DNA of 64,000 nucleotides, taken from Azadirachta indica (lineage: Eukaryota > Streptophyta > Magnoliopsida > Sapindales > Meliaceae). Under the pieces are notes generated by a model. That model was given only the letters and a program-made list of their open reading frames with translations, was not told where the DNA came from and did no database searches. Position numbers and translations under genes: made by a program. The DNA lies in the NCBI GenBank assembly GCA_022749755.1, contig CM040440.1, positions 10,093,269 to 10,157,268 of the forward strand, written 5' to 3'. Shown piece by piece: positions 12,927-24,892 of this stretch (position 1 is its first letter; each line of letters starts with the position of its first letter).

Positions 12927-13971
12927 TATTAAAAAAAAAGTAATAAAGAATATATGTCAAAAACACTCAACTACAGTATTGTTTTTATTTTATTATTATA
13001 ATTATTTTTGTCTGTCGATATATGAGAGAGATGGAGTTGTATCTTTTTGACTATGGAATTTTATCATGACTCAACAAGAAAAAAAAGAGTCCTTTTTTTC
13101 ACATGAAAATGATTAAAAGTGCTTGCTGTATTGAGTGAAAAATGATAAAAGAATAGAGTTGATGAGCTTAGATCTGGTATATCCAAGAGAAAAAAAAAAG
13201 AAGATAAATTCTCGAATATATAATAAAAAAAAAATAATTTCGAAAGAAAATATAATTTTATTGATAAAAAAGAATTAAAATATTAAATTGCTAAAAATAA
13301 AAAATTACCTGCAAAATCATCAATGACAAATTTGGCTTAATATATTTTCTTTTGATTAATGTGATGACTGGAGGCATTGCATTTTTTGGATTAGAGAATT
13401 AGCCGAAAATCTATGTCAAATAAGGTTAATTTTTTAACCATCAAGACTAGAATATTAAATTTTTGTACAAATTTTTCGATAATTATTGAACAATTATATA
13501 TATTTACATTACTTAAAATAATAATTAATTCTAATTATACTACGTAAATTTGTATATTTAATTTGTAGAAAGGGCTTGTATCTCTATAATTTTATTGAGT
13601 AGACCGATTGTATTACTTCTGTTCATTTAAAAAGGTAAATATAAAATAACTTGATTATCAAATAATTATATTTTGCATTTATTCCTGATAAAAAAAATTA
13701 TTCCTGAAAGAAATATAGTATAGCTATTATCTACATTTAATTATTTGACAATCGGATTGTTACTTATAATACAAAAAATGCCCATCATGAAACTAGTTGA
13801 TTTTTAAAAGTATTCTTACTCACAAATACAAATAATTCTTTCATATACATAAATATATTAAATTAAATTAGAAGAAAATGCAAACTATTGTTAGGTACAA
13901 TTGAATATCCAATAATCATAAAAACAAGAATAATTAGATGTTGTGTTATGTCAAACATTTATGAGATAACA

Positions 13972-14021
13972 TTAATAATAACAACAACAACAACAATAAG
14001 AACAACAACAATAATAATAAT
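13972..14021. repeat. Compound AAC/AAT microsatellite
   Basis: ATT and AAC triplets run into (AAC)n, an AAG interruption, (AAC)n again and (AAT)n. Confidence 0.85.
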
Positions 14022-14329
14022 ATAATTGTAACAACAAATTGATTTCTTATGCATGAAATTATTAATTCATATATCATCAAAATAATGTAATACAAATAAA
14101 TACTTGGTTGATCAAATTCTAATGGCTAATTAATGAAAATAAAATAATTAATAATAACTACGATCAAATTCTTAATAGAATTGATAAAGAAAAAAGGTAG
14201 AAAAAATGTATTACTTGAATTTTAGAGTTTTATGTTTCTTAATACTTTTGTAGGAAGATGTTTAGTTTGGTAAATGAGAAAATGATACATTGAAAAAAAT
14301 TATAAAATCTTTAGGAGCTTTTTATTCTT

Positions 14330-14680
14330 TGTTAATCTTATATCACTATATTAAAAACAATCAATTCATTGATTATAAATTGATAATTTTGTTCATTATC
14401 AATTAATTATTTTTATTCTATCGAAATTATTGTTCTAATTATTAAAAGTTATTCAATTTTTTTATTTGTTGATTATTTTAGCAATGTTTTAATAAAAATG
14501 AATTGAAAAATTTTTAAAATTGATTAAACTGATAAATCTGAAAATTGTATAAAAGGTTTAATTGATTAAATTAAAATATTTTAGACTTTTATGAAGAACT
14601 TAAGTGATTGAAATGAACAATTTTAAAATTTTAAAATTATTTATTAAATATAATGAACACATATAATAATCAACCCCAAA
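14330..14680. repeat. Diverged dispersed repeat, second copy
   Basis: This is the counterpart of the repeat at about 1-330. The most similar part is the ATTCAATTTTTTTATTTGTTGATT segment and the A/T blocks that follow. Boundaries are not defined. Confidence 0.35.
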
Positions 14681-16382
14681 AAAATTATTTCTTTGCCCAC
14701 TCTAAAGAGCAGGGATTAAATTAGAAAACTATGACAATTATTTTAATTTGTTATTTTATAAAAATTTAAAAATATTATTATTCACACACCACAAAATCAG
14801 AAATATAAAAGTCGTCAATTACTAGTCGTATTTTCGTAATAAAACAAAAATAAATATTGTAAATAAATATTTTAATTCTAGAATCTTACTATGTTTATAT
14901 TGTACATTTTTTATTTTATTACTAACAAATCTATGAATACTACAATTTGAGTTCTTCTAAAAGTTTTAATGTATATAACTATGACACATTTCAAAATCTA
15001 TGCACATAAATTGCAATATCTAAACTCATCTACGACACAAAATCTCACATACAATGAGAAAAGTTCTGTAAAACGTAATATTTAAACACATGCCCTCAAA
15101 AAAAAAACAAAGACATACGCCTTGATAGCTAGGGAAGATCTAGGTGGCGTTGTTTAAATTTCATGCTTAATTAACTGGGAAGAAATGCAATCTTTCTCAA
15201 CAATTTTACCATTAATAATCAAATTAGTTAGCAAATGTAATTTTATTTTTCACTTTTTTTTTTCTGAAAGGCAGGCGTACATGTTTGAATAAGAAGATTA
15301 AAATAATAATTAATTGATTTTAAAGGTAAGAAATGGAGTCCCAAGAAATGTCAAATCGGGTGGGCATCATCAATATTATTATATTTCTCAAGTTACAGTA
15401 GACAAATACGTGACTCCAATCCACAAAAAGAAATCTATTTTTTATTGCTCATAATAAAATATTATAAAGCTATTATAATAAATGTTAACCAACGTATATC
15501 ATCCAAATTTGTCTCAAACTTTTCCTGCTGAATGATGTAGTATTCATTGAGTTAATGACAATATAGTACAATAAATATTTCAAAAAATATAAAAATATAT
15601 GAATGAGATGTCACTTTTATTTGAGGTCAAAATTTAATATACAATTAAAGAAATTATTTTCCAATTCATGGTTATATGATATAATTGCAATAAATGTGAA
15701 AATTTTAGTATTTAATGGAGAATCTCGATTTTTTTTCATGTTGTTGGAAATATAATAGTTGTATAATACTGTGGTTGTACTATCGTCTTACCCCAATTGA
15801 ATACATATAAAATTATACTCATAAATGTTATTTAAAATTCTTTTTTACTATGATTGATAGAAAAATTTTATCTATTCTTTTTAATCTAGTGTGAATGGAA
15901 TTAGAACTTCAAAACTATAAAAGATTTTACTATATAAACCCAACTACCACCCAGAAAAAAGGTTTTATCTATTTATCCATGTATCAATAAAAAATAAATT
16001 AGATAAGTGACAACATTAAACAATATTTTTTTTAAATTCATCTTCTGTTATTGGATTATATTAATCCTTGAATTTATATTTCAATTTAAATTAAATAAAA
16101 AAAGTTATGAGTTGAATCAGAATTGACACACTAAATTTAGAGTACAAAAAAGTTTGCTCGTAATAATAACATAGAAACCTTACTTATAAAATATTAAACT
16201 TTTATTTTTTATTATTACTTAAATTCGATATGATTTAAGATCGTATCTCAGATCACTTAAACTATAATTAGAGATATAAAAGAGTAAACACCAATTTTTT
16301 ACTCCATATTATTGCTCAAACTCAAAATGACATCAGAGCTTCTAGCGTAATATGTTAGTAATCACTACATTACTTATATATT

Positions 16383-16505
16383 TCATGAAAAAGAAGTATT
16401 ACATTTTATATTTAATTTTTTTATACATTTTAATTTTTATACATCTCATAAAAAAGAAGTATTACATTTCATATCTAATTTTTTCATACGTTTTAACTTT
16501 TTAAT
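16383..16505. repeat. 63-bp tandem duplication
   Basis: A block containing AAGAAGTATTACATTT starts at 16391 and again at 16454. The following T-rich sequence is also duplicated, with a few substitutions. Confidence 0.7.
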
Positions 16506-17324
16506 TATAATTTTTAATATTTTGTTACGTATTCTATATCTTCAAGCGTCTTTGAAAATGACACTCGTTAATTTAAGATAGGTAATAAAACTTAGAAAAT
16601 GGGTAATAACATGTCCGTTCCTAAACTTTAACAAAATTATAAATTAAAATTAGTTTATTTAGGTTAACATTTCAGTCCGTGCAACACCGGCAATAAAATC
16701 TATAGGCAGCGTAAAAAACAAAGGCTTTAGGTCACTCGTCAGGGATTAAATTATTGTATTCGACAAAACTATATCATAGTTTGTTATTTTATTAAATTTA
16801 TGGATAAATGTGTTATTATCCCATAGAAAATGTATATTAAAAAAATTGTTTAGCTGTCGTAATTTTACCGTAATTTAGCCAGTATTAGAAAATTAGTCAT
16901 CAACGAGTTAAAGTGGTCTTTGATATAAGCCCTAGATACTGGACTGCAGCAGTCAAGTGACGATTAATTTGTTGTTCATTGCACTGAATAATTATGGCAT
17001 ATGATTGAATTCCTAACCTGACGTACATATTTGACCAGCAAGATTTATTATAAATAGATTATGCATAATAATGTTAGGAGGCAGCTGCCTACCAATTCTA
17101 TGAATCCCCACGGTCCTTTAAAGCCAGCTATAAATAAATAATTGAATTTTTGTTACTATCAAACACGTTCTGGTAAACTATTTTTGTAATTTTCTTCTTC
17201 TGTTTCAAGAATTAAGGGAAAAAAAAATCATCTGGGCATTATCAAAAATCAGTTTTCTTATGTTTATCATAAATATTATATATAAAGCAAGCTACAAATA
17301 AGTGCATGCATGTACAATTGACCA

Positions 17325-17332
17325 TATATAAG
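17325..17332 (+). promoter_or_regulatory. TATA box of CYP88 gene 2
   Basis: TATATAAG lies 45 bp before the start codon at 17370, close to the spacing seen in copy 1 (38 bp). This again implies a very short leader. Confidence 0.55.
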
Positions 17333-17369
17333 TGGTGGCAAGAACAACCCAGATCAACATAAAGAAGAG

Positions 17370-20300
17370 ATGGGTTTAGATTTATTGTTGTCGATTCTTG
17401 CAGTTCTTGCAGGAACTTACATTGTCTTGTTTGGGTTCTTGAAGAGAGTAAATGAGTGGTATCATGTTATGAAATTGGGAGAGAAGAAGAAAACCCTTCC
17501 TCCTGGTGATATGGGCTGGCCTATTTTTGGCAACATGTTTTCGTTTCTCCGAGCTTTTAGATCCAGTGATCCCGATACCTTCATCAGCAACATCGTCGAA
17601 AAGTACTTCCCTCTCTTTTTCTTTGGCAACATGTTGCATGTTTTTGCTTTCTTTGATAGTGATTAATTACATTTGGCAACTTATTTGCAGGTTTGGCAAA
17701 GGAGGTGTATACAAAACCTACCTATTTGGCAATCCAAGCGTCATAGTTTGCTCGCCGGAAACTTGCAGGCGAGTGCTGATGGACGACGAGCGATTTGCTC
17801 TTGGTTACAGCACATCCATGAGCAGGTTGGCCGGAAGAACGTTTCTTAACCTTCCGAAATCTGAACACCGGGCCCTGCGGAAGCTGATGACCAGTCCGAT
17901 GATCGGCCATGAAGCATTAGCCATGTATATTGAGAACATTGAGGACGTTGCTATTACTTCTATGGAGGAATGGGCTAAGAATGATAAACCAGTCGAGTTC
18001 TTCTATGAAACCAGAAAGGTTTCCTTCAAGTTCATTATGCGTATACTCCTTGGATCCAGTGGTGATTCCATTATTGAGCCAGTGGAGAAGCATTACAATG
18101 ATCTTCATCATGGATTTCACTCGACGGCCATTAATATTCCTGGTTTCCCCTTCTACAAAGCACTTAAGGTAAGATTTTTGTTAGTGTACGTAGAGCCTGT
18201 TCTTGCATTATTTCCAAAGGGCAAAATTTTTATTCCTTTTGCCAGACCAAGATTATGTTTTTTCAATAATTATATAAATATATAAGAAGTACAGGAACCA
18301 ATGAAAACTCTAAATAAACTATATGACACAAACTCACGTCATATATATAAGAGTATTAGTTGCCATATGATCGCGTATTTTTGTATTAGTTGTGTTGATT
18401 TTATATTTTCATCAACTAATTTATGGTATCGCACTAGTTTTTATAAATTAGTTTATATCTCTAGCATTATTTAATATATTTCCAATAATGGGTGTTCTTG
18501 ATCTTACAATTTTTAAATAGTCAAGTATCTTACTAAGAGATTTAGCATGTGTATAAAAGACTTATTCATTTATATTGTAGTTCTTTCAACTTTATATATA
18601 TATATATATATATTTAATATATTTTAGAATGTAGAAGCGAACAAGACAACACTAAATTGATAAAAAATAATATTATTTTACATAATTCGACTCTATCTTG
18701 TTTAACTGTCTATTTTAAAAAGATTAAAATGTCCCATAATTTTTTAAAATATATACATATAAACAAATTTTAAATATGATAAAAATTATTAAAAAAATTT
18801 TATTTCTTTATTAATTAATTAATTAATTTTGTTTGTTTCTTAGGCACGAAACATGTTAGCGAAGATCCTTCAAAAGGTAGTCGATGAAAGAAAAGCGATG
18901 CAAAAAAATGGTCAGCAACCAGCAAAGAGAGGCATGATTGATTTAATGATGGAAGCTGAATTTGAAAATGGCAAAAAATTGGAAGATGAAGAGATCGTGG
19001 ACTTAATTATCATATTATTATTAGGTGCTCATGATGGCCCAACGCATGCTACAATGTGGGTAACAGTTTTCCTACATCAACACCCACAAATGTTACAGAA
19101 AGCCAAGGTTTGGTTCACTAATTAATTTATCAATTAATTAATTAAATTATTGCTCCTAATTTGCAACTTAATTAAAGCATTCATATATACTAATTAATGA
19201 CTTTAACTTTGTTTCACAGGAAGAGCAAGAGGAGATCTTAAAGAAGCGACCCTCTACACAGAAAGGATTGAATCTTAAAGAAATTAAACAAATGGAATAC
19301 CTAGCCAAGGTATGTATATTCATTTTTATTTCATAAATCAAATACAAATTACCATTATTACTTAGGAAGTATTTTTTTTTTTTATATAAACAGTTTGAAT
19401 ATGATTAAAATCTAAATTTAACTGAAATTTAAATCAAAATAATATATTTATTTTTTTTTATTAAATGTCTAAATATAGATATTAAGTTATTTATTTTTAG
19501 AAAAATAAAAAATCTGAATATGATATTTTGATATATTTACCCTTTTTAAGTATTACATAATTAGTAAAAAAAAAATTTAATTATAAACATAAAGTTCATA
19601 AATAAAATAATTTTAATAAATTACATTGATATATATTATTTTATATGATATATAAATTTTTTTTTCTATTTTATCTTCTAAGTAAAGAAAAATATCATAA
19701 TATTGTTTTAAGAAATAATTAACAAAAAGTGTTAAATAAAATTTAAAATTAAAGTATTAAAACATAAAAAAATAAACAAGAGTATTTTTAAAAAAATAAA
19801 ATATTTAATTTATTTAAATATTTGATATTCAAATTTAAATTAAATTTTTAATATAACTACATTCAAATATTTTTTAAAAATATTTAAATATAAATTAAAA
19901 AAATATCGCTTAAATATTTGAATAATTTTATTCAGATTTTAGTTAAAAATAAATTGCATATTTTAAAGAGTAAAAATTATTGAAATTTTCTTTGACACCT
20001 GCAGTAACATGCAGATCCTAATAAAATTCTGCCCTTGTATGTAATAATATGTTACTGATGCAGGTAATAGATGAAACATTACGGATAATGAATTTGCCAT
20101 TTTTGGATTTTCGAGATGTGAGAGCAGATGCTAATATCAAAGGTTAGTCATTTTAATTGGTGCCTAATATATTCTTACACATATATACTTGTTATTTTCT
20201 TCAAATATATTGAAAAATGTATGTATTTGCAGGTTATACAATACCAAAAGGATGGAAAGTGTTGATTTGGAGTAGAGGTGTTCATATGAATCCTGAATAT

Positions 20301-20794
20301 TTCTCTTCTCCAAAAGAATTTAATCCTTCAAGATGGGATGTAAGTTACACATACATTTAACACCATTAATTTTTTTTTACCCTAAAAGAGATTTATTTAT
20401 TTAATTTTATTTTCTGAACTTTATAATGTGCTAAATTTTTATATTGTTAGCCGACTTGCTAAATTTTATATCAATGCAGAATGCTGTTGAAGCAGGATCT
20501 TTCATACCCTTTGGAGGAGGATCAAGAAGGTGCCTTGGAATTGATGTAGCCAAGTTGGAAATCTCCATTTTTGTTCATCATTTTCTTCTTAACTACAAGT
20601 GAGTTTCTTAATTACTTTATCAGTTTTTTTTTTTTTACTTTGTAGCCTTAACAATTAATTGCAAAATCTAATTTTTAATTCCTGCTTGTGTAATTTGCAG
20701 GCTTGAACAACTTAATCCCGAGAGTCCAATCGTGTATTTACCTACCACAAGGCCTTCCGACAATTGTCTTGCTAGAGTTACCAAGCTCCAATGA
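17370..20794 (+). CDS. Cytochrome P450, CYP88 family, copy 2, atypical I-helix
   Basis: Eight exons (17370-17602, 17691-18168, 18844-19107, 19220-19309, 20064-20142, 20233-20339, 20480-20598, 20701-20794) give 487 residues. Anchor and [14 protein letters not shown] hinge are as in copy 1. ExxR is E359-R362, then FNPSRW. The heme loop [10 protein letters not shown] holds Cys435. The I-helix motif, AGHESS in copy 1, is GAHDGP here (298-303). The conserved Gly is Ala, the Ser/Thr pair that handles oxygen protonation is Gly-Pro, and only the acid remains as Asp. The frame is open, so this may be a neofunctionalised or inactive enzyme rather than a broken gene. Exons 5 and 6 are one exon in copy 1, so an intron was gained or lost. 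Matching sizes elsewhere (233, 264, 90, 94 bp) show a tandem duplication. Confidence 0.92.
18593..18612. repeat. (TA)n microsatellite in intron 2 of CYP88 copy 2
   Basis: Ten TA units in the 675-bp second intron, which is much longer than the corresponding 80-bp intron of copy 1. Confidence 0.85.
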
Positions 20795-20916
20795 TATTCA
20801 TCTACATTTTCGAAACAAATTCCAAGCTTATATAATTGGAGCATAATAATGCTTTTTCCTTTCTTTTGGAATCGAGATATTCTTGAATATCAAATATGTG
20901 ATGCTATCATTTGAAA

Positions 20917-20922
20917 AATAAA
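20917..20922 (+). terminator. Possible poly(A) signal of CYP88 gene 2
   Basis: AATAAA lies about 122 bp after the stop codon. This is weak evidence in AT-rich sequence. Confidence 0.3.
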
Positions 20923-22004
20923 TTAAAATTCGGTACATCTTATTGTATGGTTTTACATGGTAATTAATTCGATAATACACACGAACACACACACATATAT
21001 ATAAATGTATTAATTATTACATGCACTTTCTTTTTTAATTTTACGTCGTATGTTTTAGATGTTAATGTTTCTTCAGAATATACGTGGTGAAAAAAAAAAT
21101 GTAAAAGTGTAGTTAATATTTTGTAGTCAATCGGATAATATAATTGTATTTTATAACGCAGTCTCATGTGTGATTTAGCAACATGTGGGTGGGAATTATG
21201 TTTAAATTATAGGTAATGATAGAGAAAGGGTCATATACTTTTACATTTTTTTATTAGTTCTAATAACTTTAAAAATACTCATTAATTGATCTTAATATGT
21301 TATAACAATGACTCTTATTATTATGTACAGTAGTAGTTGTGTAAAAAAACGATTATTAAACCTCTAAGATAGTTAAAATACAATATAATTACTTAAAATA
21401 TGTTAATAAAACATTATTTATTATTTTATAATGTATTGATAGTATAATAATATTAATACAAAGAGAAATTAATTTATTATATTACAATTTTAATTTTTTA
21501 ATTGTTAATATAATTGATCATGTAAATATGAAAAATTATAATAGATCCTATTCATGTAACCTTTACAAAAAAATTTTAAAAATATTTTTATTTTTTTCAT
21601 TTCTTATTTGAATTCATTATTGTTGTTTTGAGTTTTTTGTAAGTAATATTTATTTCATTATCTATTTAATACATAATGTAATGTATACAATGTTTCTTAA
21701 TGATTTATTTGACTCAACAGCTAGAGTTTAAATTTTAGAGACAAAGTTGAAGGTTAAAATTCTCATATATCCACAAATATTTTGTTTTTCTTTTAAAAAA
21801 TATTAGATTGCGCTAAGGATAATAATTAAAAGCTAGCGGCAAAATTGTGACGATAAGAGAGTAACTGATAGTTTTAAAAAATTAAGGTGGTAATTGATCA
21901 AATTACAAAAAGTTAGAGGTAACTTTTAAGACTATTATTGACTTAGGACTCTAAATACTTTTAAAAGGTGTACGCTTCCATCAACGCGTGTGGACTAGGC
22001 TTTA
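20923..22004. other. Spacer downstream of CYP88 copy 2
   Basis: AT-rich sequence with no supported gene. The 21800-22000 part has a less AT-rich patch that may be repeat debris, but no boundaries are visible. Confidence 0.45.
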
Positions 22005-22013
22005 TTTAATTTA

Positions 22014-22854
22014 GAAATATTGACAGATACCTCTAAGAAATATGCAAAAATAAACAGATACTCTCTAAGCTATCAGTTGATAATTGTGAAAAAAAAATTA
22101 AAAAATTATTTAGTACTTAGTATAGACAAATACCCCTCTAAAATTTATTGGATGAGGAAGTAAATTTTATTGCAAAGGAAGCTACTATATATTCAGTCGA
22201 TGGTGAGTCATGAATAGATGACGAAAACAACGGTAACAATTAAGATGGTCAGGAGGCTTCTTCATATTCTTCAAATAGATGGTTTTATTGATTCAACCAG
22301 AGAAGTAAACGAGGGTTTTACCCTTATCATTACTAGAAGACGTAGTTTAGGCCAAAATACTGTAACAAAGGGGTTTTTTAATCCTCACTCGAGGTTGTAA
22401 AAAGAATAAGTTTCAATGAAAGTATTCTTTTGGAATATTAGGGGTATTGGTAACCCCTCAAGCAGTATGGAAATCTCAAATCTCTGTAAGTCTCATTTTT
22501 TTTATGTTCTCTATGTTGATGAACTAATGGTGTCTTTTGCTTTTCATTATATGTTCTGGTATTCTCATAATCTTCGATTTCTCTTCTATAAAAAGGAATA
22601 AATTACTCCTTAATATATTGTGAAAAATATTAATATAGGAACTAAATTTGTTATAATTGAGAAAAATATATTTTATTTTATTATTTTATAAAAGTATAGA
22701 GATAAAATGATAATAACTTAATATGTCAATTAAAAGAAATAAAAGTTAAGAGGATATTTGTCTATTTACTGAAATTTCAAAAATTTTTTTTTTTCAATAT
22801 CAAGAGGGCATCTATCTATATTTTCATATTTTCACGGGATACTGTCAATTTTTC
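22014..22854. mobile_element. Mutator-like non-autonomous element 1
   Basis: The ends are imperfect inverted repeats: GAAATATTGACAG at the left, and GAAAAATTGACAG on the reverse strand at the right. They are followed inward by modules of the type CAGATAC..CTCTAAG / AGATGCCCTC. The nine bases TTTAATTTA precede the left end (22005-22013) and follow the right end (22855-22863). A 9-bp duplication is the signature of Mutator-like elements. The right arm (22620-22854, reverse strand) also matches the arms of the element at 52732-54892, which supports a shared family. No transposase is encoded. A LINE fragment lies inside. A 9-bp AT-only duplication could arise by chance, so the family match matters more. 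Confidence 0.65.
22218..22601 (+). pseudogene. LINE (L1-type) ORF1 end / ORF2 start fragment
   Basis: Two adjacent frames read like a plant L1 element. The first has FTLIITRRRSLGQ and ends FFNPHSRL. The second starts MKVFFWNIRGIGNPSSSMEI, the typical N-terminus of the ORF2 endonuclease domain with its conserved N-I-RG motif. It continues with MVSFAFHYMFWYS before the frame ends. Reverse transcriptase is absent, so this is only about 380 bp of a LINE, enclosed by the ends of Mutator-like element 1. Confidence 0.7.
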
Positions 22855-22863
22855 TTTAATTTA

Positions 22864-23543
22864 TTACTTATGTCTTATTTAAAATTTTTTTTCTTTTAAA
22901 TAAATTATAATATATGAATTAAATTTAATATTATGTGTTTATAGAATTAATAATTAGATATATTTATATTCTTATTAAATAATTTAATTCAATTTTAATT
23001 ATAAATATTATTAAAAAATACACAAATATTGTCTCTAACTCTCTCACACATTTCGACTTGGTGCGAGGTATCAAAATCAAGCCTATTTGATCATGAGAAT
23101 TAAGGATCTAAAAACTGTAGTTATTATCAAATAAGTGGATGACACGTGAGCTCGTCCTTAAAATATTTAATAATAAAATAACCATTAATAGGTTAAAGTT
23201 AAAGTCATTAAAAATATGTTTTATATTGAGATGTTGTTGATTTAAAGTCACAGCTAGAATGAAATGAAAGTATAAAATCTCAAATATTATTGAAAAAAGT
23301 AAATAGATTTTATTAAAAATTAATATTACTAAATAATAAGTAAGATGGAATACATGAACAAGGACAAAAATTGATGCTTGCATGATACCTTTATTTTTTA
23401 TTTTTGGTGATAATTAAGCTAAATAAGTAGATTCCACATTATTTAGCCTTCTTTAGGCTTTTTATTTGTAATTATCTATTTTTTTCTATTAATTAATTTT
23501 CTGTGATTAAAAAAAAGTGGAACCGACGTTAACCAAAAAATTA
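22864..23543. repeat. Arm fragment of the Mutator-like family plus AT-rich spacer
   Basis: About 22880-23030 resembles the inner arm of the element at 52732-54892 (shared GAATTAATAATTAGATATATTT and the AATTTAATT..AATTTTAATTA stretch). It may be a truncated copy or an extension of element 1. The remainder to 23543 shows nothing recognisable. Confidence 0.45.
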
Positions 23544-23548
23544 AAAAT

Positions 23549-23929
23549 TGAAAAATTCATTAGCAGGTTATTTATTAATTTTAATTAATTATTAAATTAA
23601 TTAGCCAATTTTTATAAGATTTCACAATTAATCAAATAAACACACTGTACATAAAAATTATGAAGATACATAATTTTAACGTGATTCAGATTTTCCAATC
23701 CTACATTCACAACACCATTCCCAGAGAAAAATAATTCATTAAAAAATAAGATAATACAAATACCAATAGATTTATACAAATCAAAAAAATCTCTCTTTGT
23801 TTTCGTCATTGTTTAGGATCTTCTTAGATGCTCTTAGTTGTTTCACAAGATTCCCTCGTTTTTTATGTTATTGAACTCCCTTTAACAAACACAGTTTAAT
23901 CTCTCGAAGGGCATGATTGCAATTGTCTT
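23549..23929 (-). repeat. Element A 3' LTR, outer part
   Basis: Matches the first 400 bp or so of 42936-43881, read on the + strand from TGAAAAATTCATTAG. It is interrupted at 23929 by the solo LTR and resumes at 24898. Confidence 0.85.
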
Positions 23930-24892
23930 TGTTAGGATTTTTATTGGCATTATCTGGTAATTTAGTATATGTTAAGAATTTTGAATTTTGAAAATTTTGA
24001 TTTCTTTTGTAAGACAGAAATTCAATTGAAACGAAAATTACGATAAAAAAATTTGCACAACTTGTCTTTTAATTGAGCTGCCTATATGTTAGTTTTCTAA
24101 TTATTTTATAATTAGTTTATTGTCAAAGTCTAATTAGCAAATGTGAATTTGCAATTTTACAACTCAAAGGAAAGAAGACTGTTGAAAACAAGTAGTTTAG
24201 TAAGGTAGGAATTCTTCATAATTTACGAGATTTATTTCCTTAACAAATAATAAAACAAAAATCCTCTTTAGTTTACGATTTATGTTTCGCTTTAAATGAG
24301 TATTATTTTTCATATTTGTAAAGCCTTATTTACGTGAAAAACTCATCCAAAAAGATCTTCTTGCAAGCGTGATTTTTTTCGTTATTTTTCTAAATTGTTC
24401 AATTCTTTTTTCTATACTTTAATTGAGAACAACTTAACGGGGATTATGTGTCTGTAATTCCTATTATAATAAACTTAAGAATTTAAATCTCTTAAGTATT
24501 GTAAAGATAACTTGGATTGTATTCTTAAAGAGAGGAATTGATTACCTTCAGGGAAAGAATTCATGTTTGTTTAAAGGAGTTCGATGACAAAAGAAGCAAG
24601 GAAATCTCGAGAAACAAAGTCATCTAAGAAGATCCTACACAACGACGACAACAAAAAAAGAGATTTTAGTTTATATAAGAGTATTGATGTTTACATCATA
24701 TTGTTTTTAGTGGATTATTTTTAAGCATGGCCTTGTGGATGCAAGATTGAAAAATCTGAATCATGTTAAAATCTTTGTCTTCATTATTTTATTTGTGGTA
24801 TGTTGATTAATTTAATTGTGAAATCTTTTAATATCAGTTAATTAATATAATAATTGATTAAAAGTGGTAAATAACCCACAAAGAATCTTTCA
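23930..24892 (+). repeat. Solo LTR of the element A family, inserted in opposite orientation
   Basis: A complete LTR of about 963 bp, from TGTTAGGATTTTTATTGGC to GAATCTTTCA. It is the reverse complement, with divergence, of 42936-43881. Flanking pentamers GTCTT (23925-23929) and GCCTT (24893-24897) fit a target duplication with one transition. The surrounding LTR of element A continues across it. No internal sequence remains, as expected after LTR-LTR recombination. Confidence 0.85.

Larger units (their letters stand above)
12927..17324. other. AT-rich spacer between the two CYP88 genes
   Basis: About 4.4 kb without a supported gene. It contains a simple repeat (13972-14021), a diverged dispersed repeat shared with the window start (14330-14680) and a 63-bp tandem duplication (16383-16505). 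No P450 exon relics were seen in it. Confidence 0.5.

Noticed and set aside
17506..18285. 259-residue + strand frame overlapping CYP88 copy 2
   Set aside because: It joins exon 1 in a wrong frame, intron 1, exon 2 and the start of intron 2 by read-through. The spliced P450 model explains the sequence and has matching exon sizes in copy 1.
22855..23040. Extending Mutator-like element 1 to include the downstream arm-like sequence
   Set aside because: The inverted ends and the TTTAATTTA flank close the element at 22854. The following similarity is listed as a separate fragment.
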